Part shown: one piece after another, positions 16,806 to 26,011 of the stretch
How positions within the stretch are numbered: the stretch's first letter is position 1
Layout of the letters: the number at the start of each line of letters is the position of its first letter
Origin: Rhodophyticola porphyridii
GTDB lineage: Bacteria; Pseudomonadota; Alphaproteobacteria; Rhodobacterales; Rhodobacteraceae
NCBI RefSeq assembly: GCF_003688285.1
Contig: NZ_RCNT01000009.1
Coordinates: 117,000-180,999, forward strand
Reading direction: 5' to 3'
DNA: 64,000 nucleotides
The notes under the pieces: model-generated
What the model was told of the DNA's origin: nothing
Database searches by the model: none
The model's input: the letters and a program-made list of their open reading frames with translations, nothing else
Made by a program: the position numbers and the translations under genes

Positions 16806-18344
16806 ATGATCCGACATTTGGCCGGGGCGGCAGCGTTTGGTCTGGTGCTGTCTGGTGCCGCCGCGGCGCAGGTGGATATCGAGATCTACGACAATGGCGG
16901 GATCTACGAGGGCGAGTTCCGCAATGGCGTTCAGCACGGGCAGGGCACCTATCGTCTGCCCAACGGGTATGAATACACCGGAGAATGGGTCGATGGCGAG
17001 ATCCGCGGCCAGGGCCGCGCGGTCTTTCCCGATGGGTCGATCTATCAGGGCACCTTCGCCGCCGGACGGCCCGAAGGCTTCGGGATGATCACATTTGCCG
17101 ACGGTTCCACCTATGAGGGGGAGTGGTCTGGCGGCCTGATCAACGGGCAGGGCGTGGCGCTTTATGCAAATGGCGTGCGCTATGAGGGCGGATTTCAGAA
17201 CGCGCTGCATCACGGGACGGGCGTGATGGAAAGCCCCAACGGCTACCGGTTCGAGGGCCAATGGGACAACGGCCTTAAGGATGGCCGCGGAACGATCACC
17301 TATCCCGATGGCGCGGTCTATGAAGGTGAGTTCGAGGCCGGGCAGCGGGCGGGAACCGGCCGGCTGGAGATGGCAGATGGTGTCGTTTACGAAGGGGAAT
17401 GGGCCGGCGGGCAGATCAACGGTGAGGGTGTGCTTACCCAACCCAATGGAGATGTCTACGAAGGCACGCTGATCAATGGCCAGCGGCAGGGCCGGGGCGT
17501 GGTGCGGTATTCCAACGGCGATGTCTATGAAGGGGAGTTTGCCGATGACCGCCGCCACGGTCAGGGCACGTTCACCGGGGCGGACGGGTATCTCTACGTG
17601 GGTGAATGGACCGAAGGGCGGATCGAAGGCGAAGGGCAGGTCACCTATCCGGACGGATCGATCTATCAGGGTACGTTCCGCAACGATCTGGCCCATGGAC
17701 GCGGCACCATCACCTATGAAGACGGGTCCAGCTACGAGGGGGACTGGGTCGACGGTGTCATCCAGGGGTTCGGGATCGCACGCTATGCCAACGGGCTGGT
17801 TTACGAAGGTCAGTTTCTGAACGCCCGTCAGCACGGGCAAGGCGTTATGACGCAGCCCAATCCCGAATATGACGCCGAGGCCGCTGCGGCGGCGGGGGCG
17901 GGGTATGATGTGCCCGAATTTCTCTACCGCTACGAAGGCGCGTGGGAAAACGGCCTGCGTCACGGGCAGGGGATCGCCACCTATGGCGATGGCACCATTT
18001 ATGACGGAGGGTTTGCCGAAGGTCAGCGTTCCGGCACGGGGACCCTGCGGATGCCTGACGGGTTCTCCTATACCGGGGAATGGGCGGATGGAGAGATCAA
18101 CGGAACCGGTGTCGCGACCTATGCCAATGGCGATGTCTACGAAGGCGTGTTCGTGAATGGCCGGCGTCAGGGGATCGGCATGATGACTTATGCAACCGGT
18201 CAGGTGGTCGAAGGCGAATGGCAGGATGGGAGGTTGTCGGAGGCAACCGAAACCGCCGCCACACCCGCGCCGGCACCGGCGGCTGAGCCCGATACGACCG
18301 AGGCCGCGCCGGATGGTACGACCGAACCCGCCACCGACCAATAG
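16806..18344 (+). CDS. Secreted MORN-repeat protein
   Basis: The product is a 512-aa protein with a cleavable signal (hydrophobic to about residue 21, ending AAAAQ) followed by about 18-19 MORN repeats of 23 residues (pattern DGxxYEGEWxxGxxxGxGxxxYP). An insertion of about 20 residues (starting NPEYDAEAAAAAG) interrupts the array between repeats 14 and 15. The C-terminus is a Pro/Ala/Thr-rich tail of about 30 residues. MORN arrays form elongated beta sheets that bind lipids or proteins. The start ATG 16806 gives a signal peptide; the open frame runs further upstream but antisense to nadE. Specific function is unknown. Confidence 0.85.
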   Translation: MIRHLAGAAAFGLVLSGAAAAQVDIEIYDNGGIYEGEFRNGVQHGQGTYRLPNGYEYTGEWVDGEIRGQGRAVFPDGSIYQGTFAAGRPEGFGMITFADGSTYEGEWSGGLINGQGVALYANGVRYEGGFQNALHHGTGVMESPNGYRFEGQWDNGLKDGRGTITYPDGAVYEGEFEAGQRAGTGRLEMADGVVYEGEWAGGQINGEGVLTQPNGDVYEGTLINGQRQGRGVVRYSNGDVYEGEFADDRRHGQGTFTGADGYLYVGEWTEGRIEGEGQVTYPDGSIYQGTFRNDLAHGRGTITYEDGSSYEGDWVDGVIQGFGIARYANGLVYEGQFLNARQHGQGVMTQPNPEYDAEAAAAAGAGYDVPEFLYRYEGAWENGLRHGQGIATYGDGTIYDGGFAEGQRSGTGTLRMPDGFSYTGEWADGEINGTGVATYANGDVYEGVFVNGRRQGIGMMTYATGQVVEGEWQDGRLSEATETAATPAPAPAAEPDTTEAAPDGTTEPATDQ

Positions 18345-18432
18345 CGGGGTTCTCCCGGGTCAGTCTGCCGTTCGGGATTGCTGCCGCCGGGGGGTGCCGA
18401 CGGCGACTGGGGGCGCCCCCTGCATTCTGCGG

Positions 18433-20139
18433 TCAGCCCGCGATCAGACCCATGCTTTCCAGCTTCAGCAACACCTGCTGCGCGCAGAAATCGACCTCCA
18501 TCCCCTCGGTGTCGACAACAAGCTCGGCGGCCTCGGGGGCTTCATACGGGTCTGAAATTCCGGTGAATTCCTTGATCTTGCCTTCCCGCGCGAGCTTGTA
18601 GAGCCCCTTGCGGTCACGGCGTTCGCATTCCTCGATGCTGGTTGCCACATGCACCTCGACAAAGGCACCATAGGCTTCAACCATTTCCCTCACGGAGCGG
18701 CGCGTTGCAGTGTAGGGTGCGATGGGCGCACAGATCGCGATACCGCCATTCTTGGTAATCTCCGACGCGACATAGCCGATCCGGCGGATGTTGATGTCCC
18801 GGTGCTCCTTCGAAAACCCGAGTTCGGAAGACAGGTGTTTGCGCACCACATCGCCGTCGAGAAGTGTCACCGGGCGTCCACCCATTTCCATCAGCTTCAC
18901 CATCATCGCATTGGCGATGGTCGATTTGCCCGATCCCGACAATCCGGTGAAGAATACCGTGAAACCCTGTTGGGACCGGGGCGGACGGGTGCGGCGCAAT
19001 TCGGCCACGACGGCGGGGAAGCTGAACCAGTCGGGGATCTCCAGCCCCTCGGCGAGGCGACGGCGCAATTCGGTGCCCGAGATGTTCAGAACGGTCGAGC
19101 CCTCGGCCACCTCGTCCGCGGGCTGATATTCGGCGCGCTCCTGCACAAACACCATATGCTTGAAGGGGACCATCTCGATCCCGATTTCCTCCGCATATTC
19201 CTTGAACAGATCCTGCGCGTCATAGGGTCCGTAGAAATCCTCTCCTTGGGAGTTCTTGCCGGGGCCCGCGTGGTCCCGCCCCACGATGAAATGCGAACAG
19301 CCATGGTTTTTGCGGATCAGCCCGTGCCAGACGGCCTCCCGTGGGCCGGCCATGCGCATAGCCAGATTGAGAAGGCTCATCGTCGTGGTCGCCGAGGGAT
19401 ACTGATCCAGCACCGCCTCGTAACAGCGGACCCGTGTGAAATGGTCGATATCGCCCGGTTTGGTCATGCCGACGACCGGGTGGATCAAGAGGTTTGCCTG
19501 CGCCTCCTTTGCCGCGCGGAAGGTCAGTTCCTGATGCGCGCGATGGAGCGGATTGCGGGTCTGGAAGGCGACGACGCGGCGCCAGCCAAGTTTGCGGAAA
19601 TAGGCCCGCAATTCGTTTGGGGTATCGCGGCGGGCGCGGAAATCATAATGCACAGGTGGCTGGATACCGGTGATCGCGCCGCCCAGGTAGACCGGGCCCG
19701 CGACGTTGTGCAGATAGTTCACTGCCGGATGCGCGATATCATCGGCTCCAAAGACCATCTCGGCCTCGCGGGCCTTGTCGGGCGTGTACTTGTCGCCGAC
19801 GGACAGGATGGCGAGGATCACACCTTCCTGATCGCGCAGCGCGATATCCTGTCCGGGTTCGATGCCATCGGCGAAATTCTGGCTGACATCCAAAGTGATC
19901 GGCATCGGCCACAATGTGCCATCGGCCAGGCGCATCGTCTCAACGACGCTTGTGTAATCCTCCTCGGTCAGAAAACCCTTGAGCGGGCTGAACCCGCCAT
20001 TCATGAGCAGTTCCAGATCGCAGATCTGGCGTGGCGTCATGTCCCAGCTTGGCAGATCAGCCGCCTCTGTTTTCAGTTTCTGGGCGGACTCGTAGGAGAC
20101 AAAAAGCTCGGGGATCGGGGCAAGCGGTTGGATGGGCAT
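18433..20139 (-). CDS. Bifunctional sulfate adenylyltransferase/adenylylsulfate kinase
   Basis: The product is a 568-aa fusion of ATP sulfurylase (about residues 1-385) and APS kinase (about residues 390-560), converting sulfate to APS and then to PAPS. The sulfurylase shows QTRNPLHRAH and VGRDHAGPG; the kinase shows the P-loop GLSGSGKST and the DGDVVRKHL motif. This homo-oligomeric Sat-CysC fusion differs from the CysD/CysN type. It is convergent with the MORN gene. A perfect 16-bp palindrome lies 82 nt upstream of its start. It supplies PAPS, the donor used by sulfotransferases such as the one at 22022. Confidence 0.95.
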   Translation of the reverse strand: MPIQPLAPIPELFVSYESAQKLKTEAADLPSWDMTPRQICDLELLMNGGFSPLKGFLTEEDYTSVVETMRLADGTLWPMPITLDVSQNFADGIEPGQDIALRDQEGVILAILSVGDKYTPDKAREAEMVFGADDIAHPAVNYLHNVAGPVYLGGAITGIQPPVHYDFRARRDTPNELRAYFRKLGWRRVVAFQTRNPLHRAHQELTFRAAKEAQANLLIHPVVGMTKPGDIDHFTRVRCYEAVLDQYPSATTTMSLLNLAMRMAGPREAVWHGLIRKNHGCSHFIVGRDHAGPGKNSQGEDFYGPYDAQDLFKEYAEEIGIEMVPFKHMVFVQERAEYQPADEVAEGSTVLNISGTELRRRLAEGLEIPDWFSFPAVVAELRRTRPPRSQQGFTVFFTGLSGSGKSTIANAMMVKLMEMGGRPVTLLDGDVVRKHLSSELGFSKEHRDINIRRIGYVASEITKNGGIAICAPIAPYTATRRSVREMVEAYGAFVEVHVATSIEECERRDRKGLYKLAREGKIKEFTGISDPYEAPEAAELVVDTEGMEVDFCAQQVLLKLESMGLIAG

Positions 20140-20220
20140 ATACTCTGGTTTCCAAAATTGAATGGGACAACACTCGTGAGACGGCCCCGGAGCCGCCCCT
20201 GACCCCGCTCTCTAGTGCTG

Positions 20221-20236
20221 GAATATGGCCATATTC
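20221..20236. promoter_or_regulatory. 16-bp perfect palindrome upstream of sat-cysC
   Basis: GAATATGGCCATATTC is an exact palindrome in the 172-nt gap between trxB and sat-cysC, centred about 90 nt upstream of the sat-cysC start. It is AT-rich at the arms in a GC-rich neighbourhood. It is a likely operator for a dimeric regulator, possibly of sulfur assimilation (inference). Confidence 0.45.
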
Positions 20237-20311
20237 AAGCGATCCGGTGTCGCGTCGGCGAAATCGGGACGAAATGTGTTGTTTGAAACCCGCACGGGGA
20301 CGTGCGTTCGC

Positions 20312-21307
20312 CTATTCCGCCGCGTCGGTCGCAACGGCGTAAACACCGGCGTCGGCCACGGTCTCGCCATCCTGTTCGGCCAGGAATTTCTCGGCGTCGA
20401 GCGCCGCCATGCAGCCCATTCCGGCGCTGGTTACCGCCTGACGATAGATGTGATCGGTCAGGTCACCGGCCGCGAACACGCCGGGAATGGAGGTGCGGGT
20501 AGAGCCCGGCTCCACCTTCACATAGCCGCCATTGTGCATTTCAAGCTGATCCTTGACCAGTTCGGTGGAGGGCGAATGGCCTATGGCGACGAAAAACCCC
20601 TTGCATGGCACCTCTGTAATCTCGCCGGATTCCACGTGTTTCGCGCGCACGCCCTCGACGCCACGTGGCTCGTCCGTGCCGACAATCTCCTCGACGGTAT
20701 GGTTCCAGAGCACCTCGATCTTGGAGTTCTTGAACAGCCGGTTCTGCATGATCTTTTCCGCGCGCAGGCTGTCACGGCGGTGTATCAGGGTCACCTTGGA
20801 GGCGAAATTGGTCAGAAACAGGGCCTCTTCGACTGCCGTATTCCCGCCGCCGATCACCACGATCTCTTGCCCACGGTAGAAAAACCCGTCGCAGGTGGCG
20901 CAGGCCGACACACCGAACCCCTTGAAATGATCCTCAGACGGGAGGCCAAGCCATTTCGCCTGTGCGCCGGTGGCCAGAATGACCGCGTCGGCGGTGTAGG
21001 TCGTGCCGCTGTCGCCGATGGCGGTGAAGGGCCGGGCCGACAGATCCAGAGACATGATGTGATCGCTGATGATCTCGGTTCCCATCTCCTTGGCGTGATT
21101 TTCCATCCGCACCATCAGATCGGGGCCCATCACACTGCTGTCGCCGGGCCAGTTTTCCACGTCCGTTGTGATCGTCAGCTGTCCGCCGGGCTGGATGCCC
21201 TGCACAAGCACGGGCTTCAGCATCGCGCGGGAGGCATAGACTGCGGCGGTATAGCCTGCAGGGCCGGAACCGATGATCAGAACGGGGGAATGGCGGGTTT
21301 CGGACAT
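20312..21307 (-). CDS. trxB: Thioredoxin reductase
   Basis: The product is a 331-aa FAD/NADPH disulfide reductase that keeps thioredoxin reduced. Visible are the FAD-binding [19 protein letters not shown] at the N-terminus, the redox CATC in [11 protein letters not shown] (about residues 140-150), the NADPH-binding [16 protein letters not shown], and the C-terminal FAD motif [11 protein letters not shown]. The ATG at 21307 gives the normal family length; the open frame extends upstream without homology. It is divergent from an Lrp-type regulator gene. Confidence 0.95.
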   Translation of the reverse strand: MSETRHSPVLIIGSGPAGYTAAVYASRAMLKPVLVQGIQPGGQLTITTDVENWPGDSSVMGPDLMVRMENHAKEMGTEIISDHIMSLDLSARPFTAIGDSGTTYTADAVILATGAQAKWLGLPSEDHFKGFGVSACATCDGFFYRGQEIVVIGGGNTAVEEALFLTNFASKVTLIHRRDSLRAEKIMQNRLFKNSKIEVLWNHTVEEIVGTDEPRGVEGVRAKHVESGEITEVPCKGFFVAIGHSPSTELVKDQLEMHNGGYVKVEPGSTRTSIPGVFAAGDLTDHIYRQAVTSAGMGCMAALDAEKFLAEQDGETVADAGVYAVATDAAE

Positions 21308-21437
21308 GGGATGGCAGCTTTCGACAGAGGATGGCACAAGCCTTGCTTTCCGCGATATAACGATCACTGCGGGTGGAATAAAGGGTTTGCCAATACAGCA
21401 CCGGAAAGCCTTGCATTTGGTTTTGAGCTCTTCCATA

Positions 21438-21466
21438 TGTTGCGCAAGTGCGAAATATTGTTGCGC
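21438..21466. promoter_or_regulatory. Candidate Lrp-type operator repeats
   Basis: TGTTGCGC occurs twice as a direct repeat (21438-21445 and 21459-21466), exactly 21 nt or two helical turns apart. The first copy is embedded in the palindrome TTGCGCAA. The region between trxB and the lrp-type gene is the expected site for autoregulation by an Lrp/AsnC protein, which binds phased sites. Assignment rests on position and repetition. Confidence 0.4.
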
Positions 21467-21524
21467 TTCATGTCTTGAATCGGGACGATTCTGACATGGG
21501 GCGAAGCGAGAAGGGGCTCCATCC

Positions 21525-22025
21525 ATGGCAGGCAGCAAGCTCGACCCGATCGACAGAAAGATTCTGGCCGAGCTGCAGGACGATGGCCGCATGACCAATG
21601 TGGAACTGGCGAAGCGCGTCGGCATCTCCGCGCCGCCCTGTCTGCGCCGGGTCCGCACGCTGGAAGAGGCGGGGTATATCAAGGGGTATCACGCCGATGT
21701 CGACGCCCGCCAACTGGGGTTCGAGGTGCAGGTCTTCGCGATGGTCGGGCTGCACAGTCAGGCAGAGGCCGATCTGGTCGCCTTCGAAAGCCTGTGCCGG
21801 TCCTGGCCGCTGGTGCGCGAATGCCACATGCTGAATGGCGAGATCGACTTCATCCTTAAATGCGTGGCCCCTGATCTGAGCAGCTTCCAGACATTCCTGA
21901 CCGAGCATCTGACCTCTGCGCCCAACGTCGCATCGGTCCGCACGTCGCTGGTGATCCGCGGTGCCAAGGACGACCCGGGTGTGCCTTTCGACGTCATGGA
22001 GGATCGGTTGAGCCAGTCGGCATGA
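21525..22025 (+). CDS. Lrp/AsnC family transcriptional regulator
   Basis: The product is a 166-aa regulator. The N-terminal winged helix covers residues 5-60 ([36 protein letters not shown]), and a C-terminal RAM ligand-binding domain follows ([20 protein letters not shown]). Such proteins sense amino acids and control transport or metabolism. The gene is divergent from trxB. The next gene starts inside its stop codon (ATGA), so the sulfotransferase gene is translationally coupled to it. Confidence 0.93.
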   Translation: MAGSKLDPIDRKILAELQDDGRMTNVELAKRVGISAPPCLRRVRTLEEAGYIKGYHADVDARQLGFEVQVFAMVGLHSQAEADLVAFESLCRSWPLVRECHMLNGEIDFILKCVAPDLSSFQTFLTEHLTSAPNVASVRTSLVIRGAKDDPGVPFDVMEDRLSQSA

Positions 22026-23677
22026 AGAAGCCGGTACTCCCGCCGAAGCGACAGTCCATACCCGAGGCGTATCAGGCCGCGCTCAAGGCTCAGCAGGCCG
22101 GGCGGCTCGCCGACGCCCGAAAAGCTTATCTGGATATTCTAAAGCAGAAACCGCTGGCCGAGCCGATGTTCCAGATGGGCGAAATCAGCGCCAGAACGGG
22201 CGATTTGCCCGGTGCCGCCAAATGGTATCGGCGCGCGCTCAAGCTGAAGCCCAAGGAGCCCGCGCTTTGGCAGGCTCTTGCACGGGTCAGCGGCGGGGGG
22301 GGCCGCGAAAAGGTCCTGCGTCAGGCGAAGGCGGCGGGGGTGACCCTCAGATCGACCGCGGCGGAACTCGTGGCGAGGGCTGACGATCTGCTTGCCGCAG
22401 GGCAGGGCGAGAAGGCCAGACAGACCTATCGCGCCGCGATCAAGGCGGGCGGAACGGCCGTGCAGGTTCTGACCCATATGGGCACACGGCTTGGCGATGC
22501 CGATGACCATGACGGCGCCCTTTCCGTCCTGACCGAAGCCATTGCACTGGCCCCGACTGCCGCGGCGCCCAGGGTTGCGCGCGCGGTCTTGTTTCAGACC
22601 CTGGGGCAACTGGACAGGGCCGAGGCCGACCTGCGCGCGGCGCTGCAATCCGCACCCGCCCATGGCGGTGCGTGGCTGGCGCTCATGCGCGGGCGCAGGC
22701 AGGCAAAGGGTGCCCCGGATGTGGCCGAGCTGGAGGCACGGCTGTCCGAAGGGGTCAGCGATCCGGAAGGCAGGCGGCTGATGTGTTTTGCGCTGGCCAA
22801 GGCGCTGGAGGATCAGGCGCGGTATGACGAGGTTTTCGCCCATCTCAATGTCGCCAACCGGATCACGGCGAGGAAATTTCCGTATGGATTTGACAGTGAT
22901 CTGAAGACGGCGCGGTCACGGCTGAGGAGCTTTGAGCCCGATCAGTTCGACGGGTATCCCGATATCGCGCCGATTTTCGTGACCGGCCTGCCCCGGTCGG
23001 GGACAACGTTGGTGGAGACGATTCTGGGTGCCCATCCCGATGTCATCCCGGGCGGGGAGATGGCCTTGTTCAGAGAGACGATCACGCCGTTGGTCGAGGC
23101 GCAGAGCGCCGGGCGACCGTCCTCTCCGGAGGCCTGGAAAAAGGCGGGCGCAGCCTGGGCCGACAAGGTGCGGGCCAGGCTGGGCAAGGGGCGCCCGACG
23201 GATAAATCCATCTCCACCTTCGCGCAGATGGGCTATGTGGCCCGAGCCCTTCCGAATGCGAAATTCGTTCTGCTGGACCGCGACCCGCGCGATGTGGGCC
23301 TGTCGATCTACAAGAACCAGTTTCCCGACGGTTTACATCGCTACGCCTATGATCTGGCCGAGATCGGCCGGTACATTCGGCTTTTCGAGACGGTAACCGC
23401 CGCCTGGCAGGAACGATTGCCGGGCCGCGTGAAAGTGATTTCCTACGAGGCGCTGACAGACGATCCGGAGCCCCAGATCCGCGAGCTCCTGGATTTCTGC
23501 GGGTTGAGCTGGGACCCTGCCTGTCTCAATCCCGAGAGGACCGGGCGGGCGGTCAAGACCTTGAGCGTGGCGCAGATCCGCCAGCCGATCAATCGCGGCT
23601 CTGTGCAGGCGTGGCGACGGTTCGAAAACGATCTGCAACCTCTGATCAAGGCGCTGGAAACAGAGATCACGCTCTGA
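22022..23677 (+). CDS. TPR-domain sulfotransferase
   Basis: The product is a 551-aa protein with an N-terminal tetratricopeptide region (about residues 15-230) and a C-terminal sulfotransferase domain (about residues 310-535). The PAPS-binding signatures are visible: the 5'-phosphosulfate loop FVTGLPRSGTTLVET and the 3'-phosphate site KFVLLDRDPRDVGLSIY. Such enzymes transfer sulfate to tyrosines, glycans or small molecules, with the TPR part presumably binding the acceptor. It is translationally coupled to the lrp-type gene. The acceptor is unknown. Confidence 0.88.
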   Translation: MKKPVLPPKRQSIPEAYQAALKAQQAGRLADARKAYLDILKQKPLAEPMFQMGEISARTGDLPGAAKWYRRALKLKPKEPALWQALARVSGGGGREKVLRQAKAAGVTLRSTAAELVARADDLLAAGQGEKARQTYRAAIKAGGTAVQVLTHMGTRLGDADDHDGALSVLTEAIALAPTAAAPRVARAVLFQTLGQLDRAEADLRAALQSAPAHGGAWLALMRGRRQAKGAPDVAELEARLSEGVSDPEGRRLMCFALAKALEDQARYDEVFAHLNVANRITARKFPYGFDSDLKTARSRLRSFEPDQFDGYPDIAPIFVTGLPRSGTTLVETILGAHPDVIPGGEMALFRETITPLVEAQSAGRPSSPEAWKKAGAAWADKVRARLGKGRPTDKSISTFAQMGYVARALPNAKFVLLDRDPRDVGLSIYKNQFPDGLHRYAYDLAEIGRYIRLFETVTAAWQERLPGRVKVISYEALTDDPEPQIRELLDFCGLSWDPACLNPERTGRAVKTLSVAQIRQPINRGSVQAWRRFENDLQPLIKALETEITL

Positions 23678-23747
23678 ACCGGTCCAGGAACAGAGAAAAG
23701 ACGGCCATTCTAGCCGCCCTCTCTTGCAAGCATTCCGCTCGATGGTT

Positions 23748-23879
23748 TCAGCTGGCTTTGTCGAGCAATTCGCCCGTCTCCGCCCGCTTTTCTGCCCGGA
23801 CCTGTCGTTCCCAGGGCATCCGGATCAGGTCTTTCCGGCTTTCAGCCAGAACCGATGTCATCCAACGCCGCGTTTCCAT
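23748..23879 (-). CDS. Small conserved-looking basic protein (43 aa)
   Basis: A 43-codon frame starts METRRWMTSVLAESRK and contains MPWERQVRAEKR, with AAAGGA 8 nt before the ATG. The pattern of RRWMTSVL followed by a MPWER box resembles small uncharacterised proteins I recall from Rhodobacterales genomes, but I cannot name a family. It is Arg/Glu-rich, has no signal or membrane segment, and is alone between the sulfotransferase and pgeF genes. Function is unknown. Confidence 0.55.
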   Translation of the reverse strand: METRRWMTSVLAESRKDLIRMPWERQVRAEKRAETGELLDKAS

Positions 23880-24165
23880 GTCCCAGTTCCTTTGTGCAGA
23901 TCTTGTGGCTCGCTCGGGCGCGCTGCCCGCCTTGCAACAATCTGCACATTCAATGGGGCAGTCTTGCGACTTTTATCCTAATTTCCCGTAAAAATCCGTG
24001 GCGAAAATGTGGCTCCGTCGCCGTGCGTTTCAACTCGATTTTCATGAAACTAGATGGACCACGCCAGCTGCTTTGAGGCAGAGCCGGGGCAGGGGCTGCC
24101 CATACCTTGCCCAAATCGGCGATGCCTTGCCGCCAAAGGAGACGGGCCGGTGAGGTCAGGAAGGG
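23880..24165. other. Intergenic region without recognised gene
   Basis: These 286 nt lie between the 43-aa gene and pgeF. The stretch around 23970-24045 is AT-richer than the surroundings and could hold the small gene's promoter. GC-rich inverted segments occur near 24075-24100. I see no coding potential on either strand. Confidence 0.5.
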
Positions 24166-24939
24166 TTAAAGCCGAATCGCCGAGATAAGGCGGCCGTAAT
24201 CGGCGGCGCCCTCATGGGTCGCCCGGCGGTAGGAGTAGAAATGCGAGGGGTCGGAATAGGTGCAATGCCGCGTCCATTCCGCCTGCGCAATGCCTGCCGT
24301 GCGCAGACGCATCAGCCCGTAGGCCGGAAGATCGAACAGATACCTGTCGCCCGGCCCGTTGATGAAGAACCGCGCGGTTTCGGGATCATCGTCAAGAAAC
24401 CGGTCGATGAACTCCGGACCGACCTCATAGGAGCGTTGGCTGATTGTGGGCCCGATTGCCGCGCGAATATCTTCGCGCCGCGCGCCGGCCTCCACCATGA
24501 CCTCGATCGTGCGTTCAAGCACACCATCCAGGGCGCCTTTCCATCCGGCATGGGCGGCCCCGATCACCCCCGCCGTGGGGTCCGCGAACAGGACAGGCTG
24601 ACAATCCGCGGTCAGCACGGCAATCGCTGTGCCCGGTGTCGCGGTAACGATGCCGTCTGCCCGGGGAACCGGATCGGGGCGGCCATCGGTGACCATGACG
24701 GCGTCGCTCGAATGCACCTGATAGATCGTCACGAGGCGGTCCCTGTCGACGCCCATCGCATCGGCGACCCGGTCCCGGTTCATGGCGACGATTTCAGCTT
24801 GGTCCGAAGACCCGCCGCCGCAATTCAAGCCTTCGAAAATACCCGAAGAGGCCCCACCCTTCCGGGTGAAGAAACCATGTCTCACGCCGTCCAGAAGGCT
24901 GGAGGTCAGAGGCTCAAGGCGTGTCGTGACCGGGGACAT
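24166..24939 (-). CDS. pgeF: Peptidoglycan editing factor PgeF/YfiH (multicopper polyphenol oxidase fold)
   Basis: The product is a 257-aa YfiH/DUF152 family protein. Hallmarks are GVRHGFFTRKGGASSG, VLTADCQPVLFADP and GAAHAGWKGALDGVL, which carry the conserved Cys/His metal site. Members act on purine nucleosides or remove mis-incorporated residues from peptidoglycan precursors. The ATG at 24939 overlaps the 3' end of the methyltransferase gene by 26 nt; the longer frame to 25023 runs deeper into that gene. It forms an operon with midA and lgt. Confidence 0.88.
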   Translation of the reverse strand: MSPVTTRLEPLTSSLLDGVRHGFFTRKGGASSGIFEGLNCGGGSSDQAEIVAMNRDRVADAMGVDRDRLVTIYQVHSSDAVMVTDGRPDPVPRADGIVTATPGTAIAVLTADCQPVLFADPTAGVIGAAHAGWKGALDGVLERTIEVMVEAGARREDIRAAIGPTISQRSYEVGPEFIDRFLDDDPETARFFINGPGDRYLFDLPAYGLMRLRTAGIAQAEWTRHCTYSDPSHFYSYRRATHEGAADYGRLISAIRL

Positions 24940-26011
24940 CGGGGGCAGCGGGCTCCAGGGCGGGCAATGGCGGGGCGTCTGGCGGGCAAAGGCCCATGAC
25001 TTTGAACAAGGTTCCCATTTCATCGGGGTGCGTCAACCGCTTGTGGGCGGCGATATGCTGTTCGCGCGCCGGGCCGCTCAGTTTCGCAGCGAGTCTTTCG
25101 GCGCGCATGCCGATCCCCAGGCGTTCGAGAAACACGCCCTGCGGGATAAGCGTGGTGGCGCGCGCGGGCGACGCGGCGCGGGCCAGCGGCCCGAATGCCA
25201 GATGTGCGGTGAGATCGGCGGTGCCCGGATCCTGCAGCGGGTCGACCGCGCCGTGCCCCGCAACCGCCTGAAGAGTGTCGCCCCGGCTTTCCCAATCGCC
25301 ATAATCCACGATCAGGGCAGCGCCGCCGTCCTTGGCGATGCGCCTGCCGATCTCTTCGGCCAGCGGCAGGGCGGGGGCGTTCAGCTCAACCAGATGGCCA
25401 GGCGGGGTGGTCTGCAGAACGTCATCCAGCGCCGCGATCCCCCGCTCGGGGCCAAGCCCCCAGAAGAGGCGGCTGCCATCGGTCCCTATCTGGCGTTCGT
25501 GCCACCCGGTGTCCGCCCGCAGAAACTGGCGGATCGGCAGGGCATCGAAGAACTCGTTCGCGACCAGAAAGAGCGGACCATCCGGGAGATCACCCACGTG
25601 GTCGCAAAACAGCGGCTCCCGCCCCCGCAGCGCGGCCTTCTGGCGGGCCCGCAAAACCGGTGAAGCCTCCACCAGAGCCAGGTGCATCGCGGCGTGAAAT
25701 CCCTCCACGATTGTGGTGGCTCGCAAGATATCGGCCATCAGCGTCCCGCGCCCCGGCCCCAGTTCGGCCAGCACGAAATGGGGGGGGCGCCCCTGATCCA
25801 GCCATACCTGCGCCAGCCACAGGCCAAGGATTTCGCCGAACATCTGGCTGATTTCAGGTGCGGTGATGAAATCGCCCCTGGCGCCGAGCGGATTGCGGGT
25901 GGTGTAATAGCCGTCGCGCGGATTGAGCAGGCATTCGGTCATGTATTCCGAGACGGAAATCGGTCCTGTCCGGACGATCCGCGCGATCAATCGACGCCCA
26001 AGCGGTGTCAC
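24914..26011 (-). CDS. SAM-dependent methyltransferase, MidA/NDUFAF7 family
   Basis: The product is a 365-aa class I methyltransferase of the DUF185/MidA family, bacterial relatives of the mitochondrial complex I arginine methyltransferase NDUFAF7. Visible are [22 protein letters not shown] near residue 35 and the SAM-binding [16 protein letters not shown] near residue 85. The start overlaps the lgt stop (ATGA), and the pgeF start lies inside its end. The likely target is an NADH dehydrogenase subunit (family knowledge, not shown here). Confidence 0.9.
   Translation of the reverse strand: MTPLGRRLIARIVRTGPISVSEYMTECLLNPRDGYYTTRNPLGARGDFITAPEISQMFGEILGLWLAQVWLDQGRPPHFVLAELGPGRGTLMADILRATTIVEGFHAAMHLALVEASPVLRARQKAALRGREPLFCDHVGDLPDGPLFLVANEFFDALPIRQFLRADTGWHERQIGTDGSRLFWGLGPERGIAALDDVLQTTPPGHLVELNAPALPLAEEIGRRIAKDGGAALIVDYGDWESRGDTLQAVAGHGAVDPLQDPGTADLTAHLAFGPLARAASPARATTLIPQGVFLERLGIGMRAERLAAKLSGPAREQHIAAHKRLTHPDEMGTLFKVMGLCPPDAPPLPALEPAAPDVPGHDTP

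Noticed and set aside
18409..18420. GGGGGCGCCCCC palindrome between the MORN and sat-cysC genes as a terminator
   Set aside because: The palindrome has no loop and no T-tract, so it cannot form a standard terminator.
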